A DNA stretch of 64,000 nt. Source: Alloscardovia theropitheci (GTDB taxonomy: Bacteria > Actinomycetota > Actinomycetes > Actinomycetales > Bifidobacteriaceae). Positions 52,631 to 63,119 of this stretch are shown in pieces; the first letter of the stretch is position 1; each line of letters opens with the position of its first letter. The position numbers and the translations under genes were made by a program. The notes below the pieces were generated by a model. The model worked only from the letters and a program-made list of their open reading frames with translations, had not been told where the DNA came from and did not search any database. The stretch covers positions 146,073-210,072 of the forward strand of contig NZ_RXLP01000026.1 of the NCBI RefSeq assembly GCF_004332295.1, read 5' to 3'.

Positions 52631-55600
52631 CTAGTTGTTACTACTGTAATTCGCATATTTACTTTTCTTTGGCCATTTGTACTGCTCTGGATATCTACGC
52701 GCTCTTCTCCCTCTGCGAATAATCCACCAAATTTCCAATCCAACAATTAATACTACGAACGCATCCAAGACCCACAGAAGCTTCTGCCAGCCAGCAATAC
52801 CTTGAGATACTGTTGACATAGGTGTAACGTCATTCATGGCATTTGAGTTGACTGTCGCATAGGCAACATTCTTCACCGCTTGTCGCATGACCATGCGCGA
52901 TGTTGGAGAATCATAATCAGTTGCGTTATATCCTGGCATCTGAATCATGTACATATCTGACCCAGCACGTAGCGATAAGTCACGTGCCTGCGGCAATGTC
53001 TCCATAAACATATCCGTCACTACAGCGCCACGGAATCCCCACTCGCCACGCAACACGCTAGTTTGTAAACTATATCGACCAAAACCGATAACGGTTCCGA
53101 TATTATTTTGCGCTGACATAATAGCAGTCGCCGAGCGAATAATTTTGGTTTTCTTTTGCCCGGTTTTTGTCAGATATGGTAAGGATGACCGAGCTGACTC
53201 TACTGCTATTTGGAATGGCTTGAGATAAATTTCGCGTATCGCCTGTTCATTTGCCCATGTAGCCATATAGTTAGAGCGGTTCATTTCTTGCTCATTGATT
53301 GCAAAATGCTTCAAATAGCTAATGACACCTTTATTACCCGCACCCGAAATTGTTGCTGCGGAAAGCTTTCCGGCAAGCACACCATCTTCAGAGTAATACT
53401 CATACACACGGCCTCCAAATGGAGAACGATGAGTATTAACCGCTGGAGCATACCAGCCTGTGAGTCCTTGCTGAAGGGCTTCTTCTCCAATCGCTTCTCC
53501 CATGGATGTCATCAATTGCGTGTCATATGTAGACGCCATTACATTCACCGATGGCCACGAACTCGCGCCTGAAGTAGACCATCCCATTGCGCCATCTTTG
53601 TCAACAGTAATCGGCTTACCAATTGACTTGATAAAAGGAGTTTGATACGCAGCCATAAATAGCAATCGCTGAATATCCGTTTTATCACCACTAAAATCAA
53701 GCTGATCCATAAGCTTATCCCATTGAGGATCATCGTATGCTACACCGCGAAGATCAATAAGCGATAATCCGTTTTCCGCTCTGGAGACCGGTGCTTTCTG
53801 AGAATACACTTTGCTTTCTGATGTATTACCTAGATCTTCATCGTGGTCTACATCGAAATTCTTCCATCGCTCTAGATTCTTCCTCACATTTTCTGATGCC
53901 TGCGCAGTTCGATTTTTGGGCATCGTTGGCTGTGTCGTTGACCAACTTGCTCGAGTAAGTTCAGTCGTATTATCCTTCATATAATCAGTCATATCTTGGA
54001 ACTGGTTATGAGCAGCCGTATATGACTGTCCACGCATCGCTTTGGATAATGGCTTTCCATCATCACTGAGCTGAGATTGCGCATTCTTGTCGCTGGTTAC
54101 AGGATTCTTCCCCTCAAACCAGTGCGTCTGATTTACCGAGATAGTTTCAGAATCAATGACATCGTGCGAATTGTTTTTAAGTTCAATTGCATAGTTACCT
54201 GATTCCAAAATATACGATCCCTTGGTACCATCGGAATTCGCATGACTGACATCGTACGATGTTAACGTATCCAGCGGGAATATCATATTGAGAGTTTGTG
54301 ATGTACCAGGTTCAAGTAATTTGGTTTTTGCAAAATCAACAAGCTGAGTAGTTGCCTTTTCCACACCATTATCACGATCATACTGAGTGTACGGCAATGT
54401 CGCATAGATCTGCGCGACATCCTTACCCGCAGACGAGCCAACATTCTTCACAGTGACATTAACCGATACGTTCCCTTGATTATCCACCGTAACGTTATCT
54501 AATGTCTGCTCAAACTGCGTGTATGATAATCCATAGCCAAATGGATATGCCACAGCACCCAATTGGGCCATTTTCCCCTGCTTATCTGTTACGCCATAAA
54601 TAAACGAACTATCTTCTACCGCAGCTGTCTCATAATACTTATATCCCACATAGATGCCTTCTTCATATTCAACAAACGGCCATGGGGTCGCAGATCCACT
54701 ACTAATCAAAGTTGTATCGTTGTAATTAATATTCGAATATCCGAATTGTCCCCAATTGGAGTATGTAGGATCTTTCGTGAAATCAGTAGGATAGATATCG
54801 CTTAATCGACCCGAAGGATTTACATTTCCACTGAGAATATTACCCAATGCTGAAAAACCTCGGGAGCCAGCAGTCCCCATCCAGACAATTGCATTAACTT
54901 CCAATTCTTGGGACATAAGAGGGCTTAATTCCATTGGATTGGCAGTATTGAGGATCACGATAACTTTGTCATGCGCACTTTTGGCTACTGAAATCATATC
55001 TTTTTCTGCCTGAGTGAGCGCAAGATAATGCGGCGTTCCATCTGCGTAGGCAAATTGACGCTTATCTATCCCCTCTGACCCATTTCGTGCAATGAACACG
55101 ATCGCGGTTGCTCGGGAACTCTTTTCGCTCCTTTTTACAGCTTGTTCATAGATTGATTTCTCATATTCATAAATACGAGCGCTCTTGCCGGCATCATTTT
55201 TTGCTTGCAAGCTAGTTTTATCGTAATCAAGTGCAGGAGTATTCTTCGCTGCCTGCGGGTAATTTGGTGTTGCTTTTATTGTGCTATCAGCAATGGTTGA
55301 GTCCACCGAAAAATATTTCTTCAGACCCTGTTCAGGAGTTGTATTGTCAGCATTTGTTGTTGCAGCAGCACCAGTGCCAGAATACACCGGATTATTATAT
55401 GCATAACCGTATGGTGTCACTGCATCACCTTTTCTCAAGGGTAATGTACCGTCATTCTTAAGAAGCACAATCCCTTCGTTACTCACTTGCTCAGCTAACT
55501 GAGTACTGTGTTTAACGGCTTCGGCAAGTGAACCATATTTCTTTTTGTAATACTGAGCATCCCATTGCTGCGTACCTTGAGCCCGATGCACTTGAGTTCT

Positions 55601-55765
55601 CCCCGCACCCAAAAAACTATCAAGCATTGGAGCAAACATGATTGCTGCGGTGTTAATTGCGAGCGCGATAATAACTAAAAGTGTTATAAGCGTTATCCAC
55701 CATGTTTTAAATGCTCTTTGGCTCATCCTTCGACGAGGAATTTTCACTTTCTTTTCTTTACTCAT
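52631..55765 (-). CDS. membrane-anchored glycoside hydrolase family 3, permuted domains
   Basis: A 1044-residue enzyme, GAAGGAGAAAAA upstream. A membrane helix near residues 20-45 and another near 1000-1020 anchor it at both ends. The usual GH3 C-domain comes first (SNEGIVLLKNDGTLPLRKGD at about 95, PFGYGLSYTQF at about 410, then a fibronectin-like domain), and the catalytic TIM-barrel follows (YAPAVNTHRSPFGGRVYEYYSEDG, KHFAINEQE, and the nucleophile in GAVVTDMFMET). This swapped order is known in some rumen GH3 enzymes. Substrate is unknown; beta-glucosides are likely. Confidence 0.9.
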   Translation of the reverse strand: MSKEKKVKIPRRRMSQRAFKTWWITLITLLVIIALAINTAAIMFAPMLDSFLGAGRTQVHRAQGTQQWDAQYYKKKYGSLAEAVKHSTQLAEQVSNEGIVLLKNDGTLPLRKGDAVTPYGYAYNNPVYSGTGAAATTNADNTTPEQGLKKYFSVDSTIADSTIKATPNYPQAAKNTPALDYDKTSLQAKNDAGKSARIYEYEKSIYEQAVKRSEKSSRATAIVFIARNGSEGIDKRQFAYADGTPHYLALTQAEKDMISVAKSAHDKVIVILNTANPMELSPLMSQELEVNAIVWMGTAGSRGFSALGNILSGNVNPSGRLSDIYPTDFTKDPTYSNWGQFGYSNINYNDTTLISSGSATPWPFVEYEEGIYVGYKYYETAAVEDSSFIYGVTDKQGKMAQLGAVAYPFGYGLSYTQFEQTLDNVTVDNQGNVSVNVTVKNVGSSAGKDVAQIYATLPYTQYDRDNGVEKATTQLVDFAKTKLLEPGTSQTLNMIFPLDTLTSYDVSHANSDGTKGSYILESGNYAIELKNNSHDVIDSETISVNQTHWFEGKNPVTSDKNAQSQLSDDGKPLSKAMRGQSYTAAHNQFQDMTDYMKDNTTELTRASWSTTQPTMPKNRTAQASENVRKNLERWKNFDVDHDEDLGNTSESKVYSQKAPVSRAENGLSLIDLRGVAYDDPQWDKLMDQLDFSGDKTDIQRLLFMAAYQTPFIKSIGKPITVDKDGAMGWSTSGASSWPSVNVMASTYDTQLMTSMGEAIGEEALQQGLTGWYAPAVNTHRSPFGGRVYEYYSEDGVLAGKLSAATISGAGNKGVISYLKHFAINEQEMNRSNYMATWANEQAIREIYLKPFQIAVESARSSLPYLTKTGQKKTKIIRSATAIMSAQNNIGTVIGFGRYSLQTSVLRGEWGFRGAVVTDMFMETLPQARDLSLRAGSDMYMIQMPGYNATDYDSPTSRMVMRQAVKNVAYATVNSNAMNDVTPMSTVSQGIAGWQKLLWVLDAFVVLIVGLEIWWIIRRGRRARRYPEQYKWPKKSKYANYSSNN

Positions 55766-55920
55766 TTTTTCTCCTTCGAAAATACAGTGTGACTTGCTAC
55801 ATCACTTTCAACCATATATTTTCGCAGGAGAGGCACTGAGCATGCCTCGCACGAACTGCATTAAAGTACGCACGAATAGTTCATTACCACCTCAGCAGCA
55901 TATCACCACCAGGTCCACGC

Positions 55921-57255
55921 TTATGAAAGCCCAGTATTGGAAGGAATAAGAATAGTTACAGAGTATGTATTATTTTCCGTCGATATTACCATTTCGCCAC
56001 CAAGTTTATGCACATGTCGCAGGACTGACCGAGTGCCGAACCCATGAAGATGCGTATCACTACCCTTTTTTGTTGTCATTGGCAGTCCATTACTCATATA
56101 AATTTTATCCATTAACGGATTCTTGATTTCGATAATTACAAAATTCGCTTCTCTGCGAATTGTAAGATCAATAATGCTTAATTCTTGACTATTATCAGAC
56201 TTCTCTATATATTCAATGGCATTATCAATAAGATTACCAAAAATCGAATAGACAGTACTATCATCTAAAAAGTCTAACTTACTTCCGTCAGCGAGTGCAC
56301 TTAACGTGATATTGTGTGAATTGCAATAAAATGAGCGTTCAGTAAGCAAAACATCAAGAGCGGTATTGCCCGTACGAAATACCGAGTCATATATATTTAT
56401 CGCCTGATCAGCTTCGGATATCATCTCCTGATCTCTCATAGATTTGCGCAGATCATGTCCTAGTTCATTAATAATTTCGACATTCTCACGAGCCAATTGA
56501 TAATGATGTTTCTGTAGCTTGTCAAGTCTCTTCATTGTCATCAAATCATATGAAAGCTGAGTATTCGTAGACGTCTGAATGAGGGTATTTAACACGAAAA
56601 TAGTTAACGCAGCATCATAAATATAGACCAGCATTCTCGCCTGTCCGCTAATCTGCTGAATAAAGTACAAATTGACGAAAGCTAAGAAGAAAATAAGAAC
56701 AATACAACCGCATACCCACTTTACTTTCCTTCGTACTTTACTCTCATCAAATTTGAATCGTCGTGCAAAAAATATCCATGCACATAAAAAGATAATGGGG
56801 TAAATTACAGCATAATATGCATCACTGTAATTCCAACGATTCCAATCATTGACTTCAATGTTAACGTTAAAAACGTTAAGAACCACACGATATATGTCAA
56901 ATGCAATATGTTGAGTCGCATATCCACACGAAACAACAACTAATGTTTTTATCCATGTCATTGCTGTCGCAAAGCGCAAAGACAAGGCAACAATAGCTGC
57001 TGAAACAATGTAATACATGAGGCTACCATTACTGTGCATGACGCTACGCGTTAAATAATAAGATTCGATTGGCACAAATTTGAGATATAAAAGTGGAACA
57101 CTTCCATACAGAACAGCTAACAAGGGCAAAACTAAGAGTTTCCAGATACGCGAACTGAGAATAATGGTTTCCCAGTCTTCTTTTCGGATAAATATAAGCG
57201 CCCCTAGGACTAACTCTATATAAAATAACGATAATCGTATCGAGTAAAATTCCAT
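55921..57255 (-). CDS. sensor histidine kinase, GHKL/AgrC type
   Basis: A 444-residue membrane kinase. About six helices occupy residues 1-215. The C-terminal part has a phospho-acceptor segment INELGHDLRKSMRDQ with His near residue 268, N-box FGNLIDNAIEYIEKS and G-box HGFGTRSVLRHV, as in AgrC/ComD-like kinases. It pairs with the LytTR regulator 48 bases upstream. Confidence 0.9.
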   Translation of the reverse strand: MEFYSIRLSLFYIELVLGALIFIRKEDWETIILSSRIWKLLVLPLLAVLYGSVPLLYLKFVPIESYYLTRSVMHSNGSLMYYIVSAAIVALSLRFATAMTWIKTLVVVSCGYATQHIAFDIYRVVLNVFNVNIEVNDWNRWNYSDAYYAVIYPIIFLCAWIFFARRFKFDESKVRRKVKWVCGCIVLIFFLAFVNLYFIQQISGQARMLVYIYDAALTIFVLNTLIQTSTNTQLSYDLMTMKRLDKLQKHHYQLARENVEIINELGHDLRKSMRDQEMISEADQAINIYDSVFRTGNTALDVLLTERSFYCNSHNITLSALADGSKLDFLDDSTVYSIFGNLIDNAIEYIEKSDNSQELSIIDLTIRREANFVIIEIKNPLMDKIYMSNGLPMTTKKGSDTHLHGFGTRSVLRHVHKLGGEMVISTENNTYSVTILIPSNTGLS

Positions 57256-57303
57256 ATTTTCCCTAATACAAATGCTCTAATCAACAGCTTCTGCGCATAT
57301 TTC

Positions 57304-58071
57304 TTAAGAACCAAAGTAATGTGCCAGATCCATCATAAATTGTTTTCGCCTACCCCTACTTAAAGTAATGCTCCTCTTTCCTACAAACACATTTTCACCT
57401 TGAACCGCGCTAACATGATCTAAATTAATAATGGAATACCTATTTGCCTGTGAAAATGATGATAAAAGATTTTCTCTCTCAAGCATTGCTATCACATCTT
57501 TAAGGCTTGACCAACTTGTCACTTCGAATGTGGAACAATGATACGTCACTTCATGTCGATTAACTTCAATATAAAGTATTTCACGTATATCTATGCGCTG
57601 AACTTTACCCTCAGCCGCAACAAGTAGCGAGCGTGACTTTCTGCGAGTCGCTATAGTAAACATTTTCCGCATTTTTATATCAAATGCTTGCTGGCTGAAC
57701 GGTTTAACGAGATATCCTACAGCATCTACATCATAACCCTGGGCAGCATACTGCGCTAGGCGTGTAGTAAATGTTACCGGGACATGCGCATCAACAGTTC
57801 TTAGTGTTTGAGCGACTTCCATTCCCAACATTCCAGGCATCTCAATATCTAGAAAAATCATGTCTGTATTACTGCTGTACTCGTGAAGAAAATCTTCCCC
57901 ATTAGTATATCTATCAATTCGATAATGTATCTCTTGATCTTTGCTGTCTTCGGGCATGCCAGAGGTACTTATAGACAAGCGCTCTTGTTTGAGTTCAGTG
58001 AAGAAATTATTCACCATGGTCTCTGTATGCATTGCATCAGTATTGTCATCATCGACAATAACAATATTCAC
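57304..58071 (-). CDS. LytTR-family response regulator
   Basis: A 255-residue regulator from GTG 58071 with AAGGAGA upstream. Receiver: IVIVDDDNTD, phospho-Asp in MIFLDIEMPG, and the conserved Lys in LVKPFSQQ. LytTR DNA-binding domain from about residue 150 (VQRIDIREILYIEVNRHEVTYHC). AgrA-like regulators of this type usually answer peptide signals. Confidence 0.93.
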   Translation of the reverse strand: MNIVIVDDDNTDAMHTETMVNNFFTELKQERLSISTSGMPEDSKDQEIHYRIDRYTNGEDFLHEYSSNTDMIFLDIEMPGMLGMEVAQTLRTVDAHVPVTFTTRLAQYAAQGYDVDAVGYLVKPFSQQAFDIKMRKMFTIATRRKSRSLLVAAEGKVQRIDIREILYIEVNRHEVTYHCSTFEVTSWSSLKDVIAMLERENLLSSFSQANRYSIINLDHVSAVQGENVFVGKRSITLSRGRRKQFMMDLAHYFGS

Positions 58072-58199
58072 ACCTATCTCCTTAGACTTAAGCCGCTTGT
58101 ATCAGGATACCAAATTAAATATAACGATCAGCCGATATGGATTAATTAGTGATCTCAGATGACCGACATACTGTTTCGAGCCATAATGTGCAGCTCAAT

Positions 58200-58374
58200 C
58201 TAATACCGCCGATATTCATTGCCATATCTTGCGACTTCCCAAATCGTTCCACTCGCAAACGCGATCATACTATTTAAAAGAAATAACACCAGCAGGAAAA
58301 TCAGACGAATAAACGTGTATTTAAACCTAAATAATCAAAGCACCTAGAAAAGTTAAACACTTAAATGAATCCAT
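58200..58374 (-). other. possible peptide-coding region upstream of the two-component system
   Basis: The 340 bases before the LytTR gene contain two short leftward frames. One (58374-58327) reads MDSFKCLTFLGALII with GGGGAG 9 bases upstream. The other, open from about 58325 and ending at 58200, encodes a hydrophobic run (FIRLIFLLVLFLLNSMIAFA) followed by SGTIWEVARYGNEYRRY; its starts (GTG 58289 or ATG 58268) lack a Shine-Dalgarno. A pheromone precursor would be expected here, but there is no agrB-like or processing gene. Nothing else is visible in 58072-58413. Confidence 0.25.
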
Positions 58375-58413
58375 CAGTAGCTCTCCCCATCTATGAATTC
58401 TATCTATTTTCTA

Positions 58414-59007
58414 TTAATGTGCGATAAATTCATGAAGAACCAAGGCCATACGCTGGTCAATTGCATCAGTTCCAGCAAGAATTTCACGTGCTTCTGCGCG
58501 ATTTACCCAACGAACAGTTATATCTTCACTATCTTCAAGATGTTGCTGAACGTTAGCCTGTTTGTCATCAACAGTTATATAGACAAAAGCGACAGATTCA
58601 TTTGTCATGCCAGGGGTAGCATAGGTAGCACGTAGTACATCATCAACTCGCTCCACGTCATACCCTGTTTCTTCTTTGAGTTCACGCATTGCTGCCGTTT
58701 CAAAGTTCTCATCTTCAGGATCGATAAGCCCAGCCGGGAATGCCCATACGTACCCATTTATTGCAGGACGATACTCTCGAATAATAAGCATACGATTCTT
58801 ATCATGCGAAGTCGCGATAATGCTCACAGCATCACCCTCGCTGCGATCGAGATCTTCTAAGGTATGAGCTTCGTGACGAGTAACAACGTCATAACGGTTA
58901 ATTTCGCCATTATCAAGCTCGACTTGAACTTTGTAAAAGTGCAAAAAACGACTTGGATCTGATGGCTCATTTGCTTCAATACTGCGATTTCTCATGTCAT
59001 TAATCAT
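58414..59007 (-). CDS. NUDIX hydrolase (ADP-ribose pyrophosphatase type)
   Basis: A 197-residue enzyme with the NUDIX box AAMRELKEETGYDVE preceded by GLIDPEDEN. Family members cleave ADP-ribose or related nucleoside diphosphates. The first Met (59007) or the Met at 58995 could be the start. Ends with LVLHEFIAH. Confidence 0.9.
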   Translation of the reverse strand: MINDMRNRSIEANEPSDPSRFLHFYKVQVELDNGEINRYDVVTRHEAHTLEDLDRSEGDAVSIIATSHDKNRMLIIREYRPAINGYVWAFPAGLIDPEDENFETAAMRELKEETGYDVERVDDVLRATYATPGMTNESVAFVYITVDDKQANVQQHLEDSEDITVRWVNRAEAREILAGTDAIDQRMALVLHEFIAH

Positions 59008-59028
59008 ACGGAATCGCCCAAACTAAAT

Positions 59029-59058
59029 GGTGGATTGATACATAAGTACCAATCCACC
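59029..59058 (-). terminator. hairpin between clpB and NUDIX gene
   Basis: GGTGGATTG and CAATCCACC form a 9-bp stem with a 12-base loop, 60 bases beyond the clpB stop. The T-run after it on the minus strand is short. Confidence 0.6.
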
Positions 59059-59117
59059 ACTATGAATATGACCATATCAGCTATGCACAATCATATTTTA
59101 CAAAACTCACAAGTTAG

Positions 59118-61823
59118 TTAAGCATTGTTCGCATCGCTATTATTCTCATTATGCTCATTCTGCTCTTCCCTGTCGCGATTAGCATCAGCTTGTGCCTCAG
59201 CCCCAGCAGCAAGTTCTTCAGTAGCCCAACTCGTTAGTTCAAGATGCTCACCACCAGTTTGATCTACGAGTACTGTATCACCGTCATGAACCTGTCCAGA
59301 CAAAAGCATACGAGCGAGCTGATCGCCCACCTCGCTTTGAACCAAACGACGCAACGGACGAGCGCCATAAGCTGGATCGTACCCCATATCAGCAAGCCAT
59401 TCACGAGCAGATGGTGTTACATCCAAGGTAATACGGCGATCAGTTAAGCGAGACGCAACGGACTTTACCTGAATATCCACGATGTGTGCAAGCTCATCAC
59501 GAGTTAATGGTTCGAAGATAATCAGATCATCCAAGCGGTTGATAAATTCAGGCTTGAAATGCGCGTGCACAGCATTCATCACAGCTTGCTTGCGAGCAGC
59601 AGCATCCAAATCCCCCGATACTAAGAACTGGGAACCAAGATTGGACGTCATAATCAAAATCGTATTCTTAAAGTCCACTGTACGACCTTGACCGTCTGTC
59701 AATCGGCCATCGTCAAGAACCTGCAAAAGGATATCGAATACCTCCGGATGAGCTTTTTCAACCTCATCGAAGAGCACTACTGAATATGGACGACGACGCA
59801 CAGCTTCTGTTAGCTGACCACCTTCTTCATAACCGATATAGCCCGGCGCCGCACCGATCAGACGAGATACGGAAGACTTCTCCATATACTCACTCATATC
59901 AATGCGCACCACAGCGCGCTCGTCATCGAAGAGGAAATCAGCAAGAGCCTTCGCAAGCTCCGTCTTACCTACACCGGTTGGTCCAAGGAACATGAAGCTC
60001 GCAGTTGGACGATTTGGATCAGAAATTCCTGCACGCGAACGACGTACAGCATCACTTACTGCTTTAACAGCTTCCTTTTGACCAATAACGCGCTTCCCCA
60101 GCTCATCTTCCATATGTAGAAGCTTCTCATTTTCACCCTGCATGAGACGTCCTACTGGGATTCCTGTCCAGTCTGACACGATTTGAGCAATAGAATCAGC
60201 ATCTACATGATCTGGAACCATTGGCTCCGCCTCAGGCGCAGATTCATTGTCACGCTTGTCCTCATCAGACTTTTCAGCCGCAACCAATTCCTTTTGAATC
60301 TGTGGAATCTCACCATACAGTATGCGAGAGGCTTTCTCCAAATCACCATCGCGAGTAGCTTTATCAGCTTCTACACGCAAAGCATCAAGTTGTGCGCGCA
60401 AATCGCCAACCTTATTATGCCCACTCTTTTCTGCCTCCCATCGCGCATTGAGACCTGCCAAGCGTTCACGAGTATCAGCAAGTTCAGCTTGCAACTTCTC
60501 TAAACGCTCTTGAGATGCAATATCCTCAGACTTCTTAAGCTGCATTTCCTCCATCTCAAGACGCGTTACTCGACGAGTTAATTCATCAATTTCTTCTGGT
60601 GACGAATCAAGTTCCATACGCAAATGAGACGCAGCCTCATCTACCAAATCAATTGCCTTATCCGGCAATTGTCGGCCGGAAATATAGCGATTGGACAGTG
60701 TTGCCGCTGCCACGAGAGCATCATCACCGATAGTTACCTTGTGATGTGCTTCATAACGTTCCTTAAGTCCGCGCAAGATAGCAACTGTATCTTCGACGCT
60801 TGGCTCTCCTACGAATACCTGCTGGAAGCGGCGTTCGAGTGCCGGATCCTTTTCAATGTTTTCGCGGTACTCATCCAAAGTAGTAGCACCGATAAGTCGT
60901 AGTTCACCTCGCGCAAGCATTGGCTTAAGCATATTTCCAGCATCCATGGATCCTTCTGTCGCACCAGCGCCAACTATCGTATGGATTTCATCAATGAACG
61001 TAATAATATTTCCATCAGAACGTTCAATTTCTTCGAGAACAGCTTTCAATCTTTCCTCGAATTCGCCACGATATTTTGAACCCGCAACCATAGAAGACAT
61101 ATCCAATGTCACAACGCGTTTATTTTGCAAGGTAGTAGGCACATCGCCTGCTACTACTCGTTGTGCAAGTCCTTCAACAACTGCCGTCTTTCCTACACCT
61201 GGCTCGCCAATAAGAACTGGGTTATTCTTGGTACGACGGCTCAGAATCTGTATTACGCGACGAATTTCTTTGTCACGACCAATTACAGGATCGAGCTTTC
61301 CTTCGCGAGCGCGTGCCGTCAAATCAGTAGAATATTTCTCCAATGCCTTATATGAACTTTCCGCATCAGGACTAGTCACATGTGCCCCACCGCGTACACT
61401 TTCAACGGCCCCCTTTAGAGCCTCGGCAGTTGCGCCGAAGCGTGTCAGAATATGCGCTGCTTCAGAATTTCCTTGAGCTATAGCAATGAGCAAATGCTCT
61501 GTCGAGATATAATCATCGCCCATTTCACTCATTACTTTTTGCGCATCAGTAAGCGCTGTTTCCAAAGAACGAGCTGCAGTAGCTTGTCCAGCCGAGCTAC
61601 CTGAAACTCTTGGAAGAGACACAAGAGCTTGGCGGATCGATGCCCCGATAGACTGTACATCTGCACCAGCAGCTTCTATAAGATCTCGAACTACTCCCTG
61701 CTCTTGAGTCAAAAGAGCATCTACGAGATGCAAGGTCTCAACCCGAGGATTGCCAGCCGCCGATGCGCTTTGCACAGCTGACGATATGGCTTCTTGAGCC
61801 AATGTTGTAAATTTCTGTTCCAT
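59118..61823 (-). CDS. clpB: ATP-dependent disaggregase ClpB
   Basis: A 901-residue AAA+ chaperone that pulls proteins from aggregates with DnaK. N-domain (residues 1-150), first ATPase GEPGVGKT (about 205), middle coiled coil (about 410-530), second ATPase GPTGVGKT (about 615), and a C-terminal acidic tail ending [15 protein letters not shown] that is longer than usual. No ClpP-loop tripeptide is evident. An HspR operator is found upstream. Confidence 0.97.
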   Translation of the reverse strand: MEQKFTTLAQEAISSAVQSASAAGNPRVETLHLVDALLTQEQGVVRDLIEAAGADVQSIGASIRQALVSLPRVSGSSAGQATAARSLETALTDAQKVMSEMGDDYISTEHLLIAIAQGNSEAAHILTRFGATAEALKGAVESVRGGAHVTSPDAESSYKALEKYSTDLTARAREGKLDPVIGRDKEIRRVIQILSRRTKNNPVLIGEPGVGKTAVVEGLAQRVVAGDVPTTLQNKRVVTLDMSSMVAGSKYRGEFEERLKAVLEEIERSDGNIITFIDEIHTIVGAGATEGSMDAGNMLKPMLARGELRLIGATTLDEYRENIEKDPALERRFQQVFVGEPSVEDTVAILRGLKERYEAHHKVTIGDDALVAAATLSNRYISGRQLPDKAIDLVDEAASHLRMELDSSPEEIDELTRRVTRLEMEEMQLKKSEDIASQERLEKLQAELADTRERLAGLNARWEAEKSGHNKVGDLRAQLDALRVEADKATRDGDLEKASRILYGEIPQIQKELVAAEKSDEDKRDNESAPEAEPMVPDHVDADSIAQIVSDWTGIPVGRLMQGENEKLLHMEDELGKRVIGQKEAVKAVSDAVRRSRAGISDPNRPTASFMFLGPTGVGKTELAKALADFLFDDERAVVRIDMSEYMEKSSVSRLIGAAPGYIGYEEGGQLTEAVRRRPYSVVLFDEVEKAHPEVFDILLQVLDDGRLTDGQGRTVDFKNTILIMTSNLGSQFLVSGDLDAAARKQAVMNAVHAHFKPEFINRLDDLIIFEPLTRDELAHIVDIQVKSVASRLTDRRITLDVTPSAREWLADMGYDPAYGARPLRRLVQSEVGDQLARMLLSGQVHDGDTVLVDQTGGEHLELTSWATEELAAGAEAQADANRDREEQNEHNENNSDANNA

Positions 61824-61924
61824 ATCACAAACCTTCTTTTCCTAAGCCTTATCACTTGTATGTATAAGGCTTTACCACGTTTCTGATATATACAACATCG
61901 GCTTCAATACGATTATTCCCAAAA

Positions 61925-61945
61925 CTTGAGTGAGTTCGACTCAAG
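61925..61945 (-). promoter_or_regulatory. HspR operator (HAIR) of clpB
   Basis: CTTGAGT-N7-ACTCAAG is an exact match to the actinobacterial HAIR consensus bound by HspR. It lies 102 bases before the clpB start. HspR-regulated clpB is established in bifidobacteria and streptomycetes. Confidence 0.93.
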
Positions 61946-62015
61946 TTTTGGAAATGGATGAAAATTCGCAAATAATCTTGTGAGATTTAGTCTCACTATC
62001 TAGGCTTTTAATACC

Positions 62016-63017
62016 CTAGCTGCACGTATTAATAACAGAATTCATCATTGCTATGGCACGCTGTACCCGCTCATACCATTGATTAACAAAACGTTCACTA
62101 TCGACTGTCAGCGCCATACGAACATTGCGAGCTGGTTCATTAATAAGAGTTGGATCTCCTACCGTTCGTCCACGCTGCGGACCCTGTAAATCAACCATGA
62201 GGTTAATCGGGAAATACCCCACTAAGCTTGGATCAAGCGCTGCCGCTACAGCCAGTGGATCATGCAGAGGCGAGCCAGCAAGGAACACGGGATCAGCCTG
62301 TTCGTTTGCATTGACATAGTACCGTAATGCATCAGCAAGGAACTGTCCGATTTGTCCACCATCCGTAGCGAATCCATCTACATGAGCACGGGTCATCAAA
62401 GTGCGATGAGTAACATCTATACCGATAACACTGATATCCGCACTGCTATGGAATACGCGATTAGCCGCTTCCGGGTCATTGACCATATTTGTTTCACTGA
62501 TAAGGTTATAGCAATTTCCCGGCTGAGTGAGAGCTCCACCCATGATAACGAGTCGCAATCGTCCCGCAAGATCTGGGTATCGTGTAAGCATTGCATCAAT
62601 ATTTGTCAAAGGTCCGGTAGCAATAACGATTACATCGTGACCATAACGTCGCACTGCATCCGCTTCGAATTCAACACCACCAGTAAGAATCTCTCCTCGC
62701 TGGAGTGATGAAGGCAATGTAAGCTGAGCACCACCCCATCCATTTTTTCCATGGAAACGTTCGCACCCTTCATCGACTATATAATCACCGTCAGTTTCAT
62801 CAAAGGACGGTTTGAATACACCACGATAAGAGGGAATTCGCGAGAACCCTGCTGCATCAAGAAGAGTACGGTTATTGTTACACGCTTGCTCCTCCGTCAC
62901 ATTACCGAACGTTCCTACCACACCCAGAATCTCGACATCTGGAGAGCCAAAAAGATACATCAAAGCAATAGTGTCATCAATGCCTGTATCGCAATCTAGA
63001 ATTACGCGTTGAACCAT
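62016..63017 (-). CDS. nucleoside hydrolase (IU-NH type)
   Basis: A 333-residue enzyme splitting nucleosides into base and ribose. The calcium site is VILDCDTGIDDTIALMYLF; a second conserved segment is VIMGGALTQPGN and NMVNDPEAAN. Its neighbour on the same strand is a transport binding protein, suggesting a nucleoside or pyrimidine salvage unit. Confidence 0.92.
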   Translation of the reverse strand: MVQRVILDCDTGIDDTIALMYLFGSPDVEILGVVGTFGNVTEEQACNNNRTLLDAAGFSRIPSYRGVFKPSFDETDGDYIVDEGCERFHGKNGWGGAQLTLPSSLQRGEILTGGVEFEADAVRRYGHDVIVIATGPLTNIDAMLTRYPDLAGRLRLVIMGGALTQPGNCYNLISETNMVNDPEAANRVFHSSADISVIGIDVTHRTLMTRAHVDGFATDGGQIGQFLADALRYYVNANEQADPVFLAGSPLHDPLAVAAALDPSLVGYFPINLMVDLQGPQRGRTVGDPTLINEPARNVRMALTVDSERFVNQWYERVQRAIAMMNSVINTCS

Positions 63018-63083
63018 ACTTACTTACCTCGTCTTATTTCTTTTTTCATTTCTATCTGTGTTGTGCAAACGCACTGCACATTA

Positions 63084-63112
63084 CTGCACGGTTTCATCTC
63101 ACACCCGTGCAG
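63084..63112 (-). terminator. hairpin after binding-protein gene
   Basis: CTGCACGG and CCGTGCAG form an 8-bp stem with a 13-base loop directly after the stop of the binding-protein gene. No strong T-run, so attenuator or partial terminator are possible. Confidence 0.5.
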
Positions 63113-63119
63113 AACAGTC

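Noticed and set aside
60856..61476. A 206-codon frame antisense to clpB
   Set aside because: It mirrors conserved clpB codons, has no start signal, and similar long antisense frames occur over gatA, araA and others.
32456..61823. Host GCGCTCGC copies as part of the composition-switch pattern
   Set aside because: The copies at 55659 and 61305 (and 28899) show no change of strand composition, so the pattern appears prophage-specific.
61824..62015. Riboswitch upstream of clpB
   Set aside because: The only clear element is the HspR palindrome; no aptamer-like conserved fold was seen.
63018..63119. Thiamine or purine riboswitch at the nucleoside hydrolase
   Set aside because: The gap is about 100 bases, with one short hairpin that fits a terminator and no known aptamer core.
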